Below, piece by piece: positions 59,408 to 60,343 of a DNA stretch of 60,343 bases. The stretch's first letter is position 1. Each line of letters opens with the position of its first letter. Below the pieces are notes generated by a model. The model made no database searches, was not told the DNA's origin, and worked only from the letters and a program-made list of their open reading frames with translations. Position numbers and translations under genes: made by a program. Source of the DNA: Pegethrix bostrychoides GSE-TBD4-15B (GTDB lineage: Bacteria > Cyanobacteriota > Cyanobacteriia > Elainellales > Elainellaceae); assembly GCA_019359155.1 (NCBI GenBank), contig JAHHHV010000012.1, positions 1 to 60,343 on the forward strand, in the 5' to 3' direction.

Positions 59408-59441
59408 AGCAGATTTTAGATCACCCGGTCTGAAATCTGCT
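59408..59441 (+). promoter_or_regulatory. Hairpin in the rnc leader
   Basis: AGCAGATTTTAGA and TCTGAAATCTGCT pair in 12 of 13 positions around an 8-nt loop. It lies between dps (stop 59371) and rnc (start 59454), ending 12 bp before the ATG and one base before the GAGG ribosome site. There is no T-run, so a terminator is less likely than a leader structure. Confidence 0.6.
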
Positions 59442-59453
59442 GAGGTACCCCAA

Positions 59454-60131
59454 ATGCATCCACTGCTAAACTTTCACAACGACCGACTCTTGCGACAGGC
59501 ATTGACGCACCGCTCCTATGTCAACGAACATCCCGGCGAGCAGCATAACGAGCGGCTAGAGTTCTTGGGCGATGCCCTGCTGACTTTTATCAGCGGTGAC
59601 TATCTCTATCACCGCTACCCCGACATTGCCGAGGATGAAATGACGCGCCGCCGCTCGGCTTTGGTCGATCAACAGCAGCTCGCTGAATTTGCAATGCAGA
59701 TCGGGCTAGCTACCGTGATGCGGCTGGGAAAAGGCGCGATTCAAGGTGGCGGATTTCAAAATCCGAATCTGCTCAGCAGCAGCTTTGAGGCCGTGATTGG
59801 CGCATATTATCTCGATCGCAATCGGGATATCAATGCGATTCGACCCATCGTGGAGGCGCTGTTTGCAACGGTTCCTGCCTCTATCACCGAAGTCCGCTCT
59901 CACATGGATGCTAAAAATCGATTGCAGGAATGGACACAGGCAGAGTTTGGCCAGCTGCCGCGATATGTGAATAGACGAGTCGGCGGCTCAGATCATGCGC
60001 CAGAATATTTGTCGAGCCTATTTATTGGCGATCAGCTGTTGGGCGAAGGCAGGGCTTGCGGCAAGAAACCCGCTGAAAAACAGGCAGCTGAGGCGGCACT
60101 GCTGCGCCTCAAACAGCAGGGGTTACTTTAG
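59454..60131 (+). CDS. rnc: Ribonuclease III
   Basis: Endonuclease for double-stranded RNA, matures rRNA and mRNA. 225 residues: RNase III signature NERLEFLGDALLTF (metal Glu36 and Asp40), SSSFEAVIGAYYLD with the second acidic pair, then a dsRNA-binding domain (KNRLQEWTQAEFGQLPRYV... KPAEKQAAEAALLRL). Cyanobacteria may hold more than one RNase III; the shorter mini-III lacks the dsRBD that is present here. ATG with GAGG upstream. Confidence 0.95.
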   Translation: MHPLLNFHNDRLLRQALTHRSYVNEHPGEQHNERLEFLGDALLTFISGDYLYHRYPDIAEDEMTRRRSALVDQQQLAEFAMQIGLATVMRLGKGAIQGGGFQNPNLLSSSFEAVIGAYYLDRNRDINAIRPIVEALFATVPASITEVRSHMDAKNRLQEWTQAEFGQLPRYVNRRVGGSDHAPEYLSSLFIGDQLLGEGRACGKKPAEKQAAEAALLRLKQQGLL

Positions 60132-60158
60132 CTGAATGAGGGCTGAATGCAGGGAGAT

Positions 60159-60185
60159 AAACCCATACGGCGATTCAGCACCGCC
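60159..60185. repeat. Possible terminal-repeat remnant of the MITE family
   Basis: AAACCCATACGGCGATTCAGCACCGCC matches the right end of MITE copy 2 at about 19 of 27 positions, with CATAC and ATTCAGCAxCGCC kept at the same spacing. It may be a decayed element end, next to the IS1-like gene. Confidence 0.45.
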
Positions 60186-60217
60186 CAAAGATAGCCGTCT
60201 GTGTAGATAGCTTTTAG

Positions 60218-60343
60218 GGTAGTGGGTTAAACCTGTGGAAAAGGAGGATAATCAGAGGGTCGTCTGCCTCAGAGCGTTTGCTATGGTGCTTGAACCCGTT
60301 CTTTGTCCAGCTTGTCAGAGTTGCAACATCGTCAAACATGGTC
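60218..60343 (+). mobile_element. Left end of an IS1-family-like insertion sequence, cut by the window edge
   Basis: From 60283 the frame reads MVLEPVLCPACQSCNIVKHG (20 codons) and runs to the edge: the zinc-ribbon N-terminus (CPxC) of an InsA-type IS1 transposase subunit. GGTAGTGGGTTAAACC at 60218 is about where an IS1 left terminal repeat would sit, 65 bp before the start. GGAGGATAATC lies upstream. The transposase itself and the right end are outside the window. Confidence 0.65.

Overview
The window looks like a stretch of chromosome from a cyanobacterium, probably a filamentous Leptolyngbya/Pseudanabaena-like lineage with fairly high GC. This rests on psbZ, a Ycf66 protein, a PucC-type pigment transporter, a biliverdin-forming heme oxygenase, several small families seen almost only in cyanobacteria (DUF3134, DUF3285, TIGR04376) and a PEP-CTERM protein with a cyanoexosortase-like protein. 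At least three HIP1 octamers (GCGATCGC, near 4648, 12794 and 49790) fit this. Genus-level placement is inference.

Layout: 1-10.2 kb holds a cut-short two-partner-secretion exoprotein, htpG, a PEP-CTERM choice-of-anchor A protein, a photolyase, an SGNH hydrolase, Ycf66 and an RTX-repeat protease. 10.4-16 kb holds pepP, a three-gene operon of two periplasmic-binding-protein-like genes around a coiled-coil gene (the first fused to a vWA domain, with no ABC transporter genes), and an SSB-like gene. 16-20 kb holds a Coq4-like gene behind a promoter with built-in palindromes, an inositol-phosphatase family gene and a PucC transporter. 20.7-25.4 kb holds an mscS gene broken by one amber codon, 8-oxoguanine deaminase, and the cluster DUF3285-ybeY-dgkA-pabA. 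25.5-31.4 kb holds a metal-site-less MBL-fold protein, an NCS2 purine permease, an RND permease and a Uma2 protein.

31.4-39.1 kb is the accessory part: a coiled-coil protein, an FkbM methyltransferase, two same-orientation MITE-like elements flanking a small gene and an RTX pseudogene, a translationally coupled GT4/GT39 glycosyltransferase pair and a DUF362 protein. 39.3-44.6 kb holds an alpha-oxoamine-synthase-like PLP enzyme, a Rieske oxygenase, a GH3-type amido synthetase and glyoxalase I, possibly a small metabolic locus. 44.7-54.1 kb holds a DMT exporter, a HEAT-repeat protein, exbBD, mgtE, an ABC exporter, a CBS-tRNA nucleotidyltransferase and two small genes. 54.3-60.3 kb is mostly housekeeping (psbZ, ribH, tRNA-Gly, ho1, crcB, dps, rnc) plus an exosortase-like gene with an altered catalytic site, a MliC-like protein and the first codons of an IS1-type transposase cut off by the window edge.

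No CRISPR array, prophage, toxin-antitoxin pair or recognised defence island was seen. The best candidates for something undescribed are the SBP-vWA/coiled-coil/SBP operon, the PLP-Rieske-GH3 locus and the palindrome-controlled Coq4 promoter. Function names rest on motif reading alone; no search was run.
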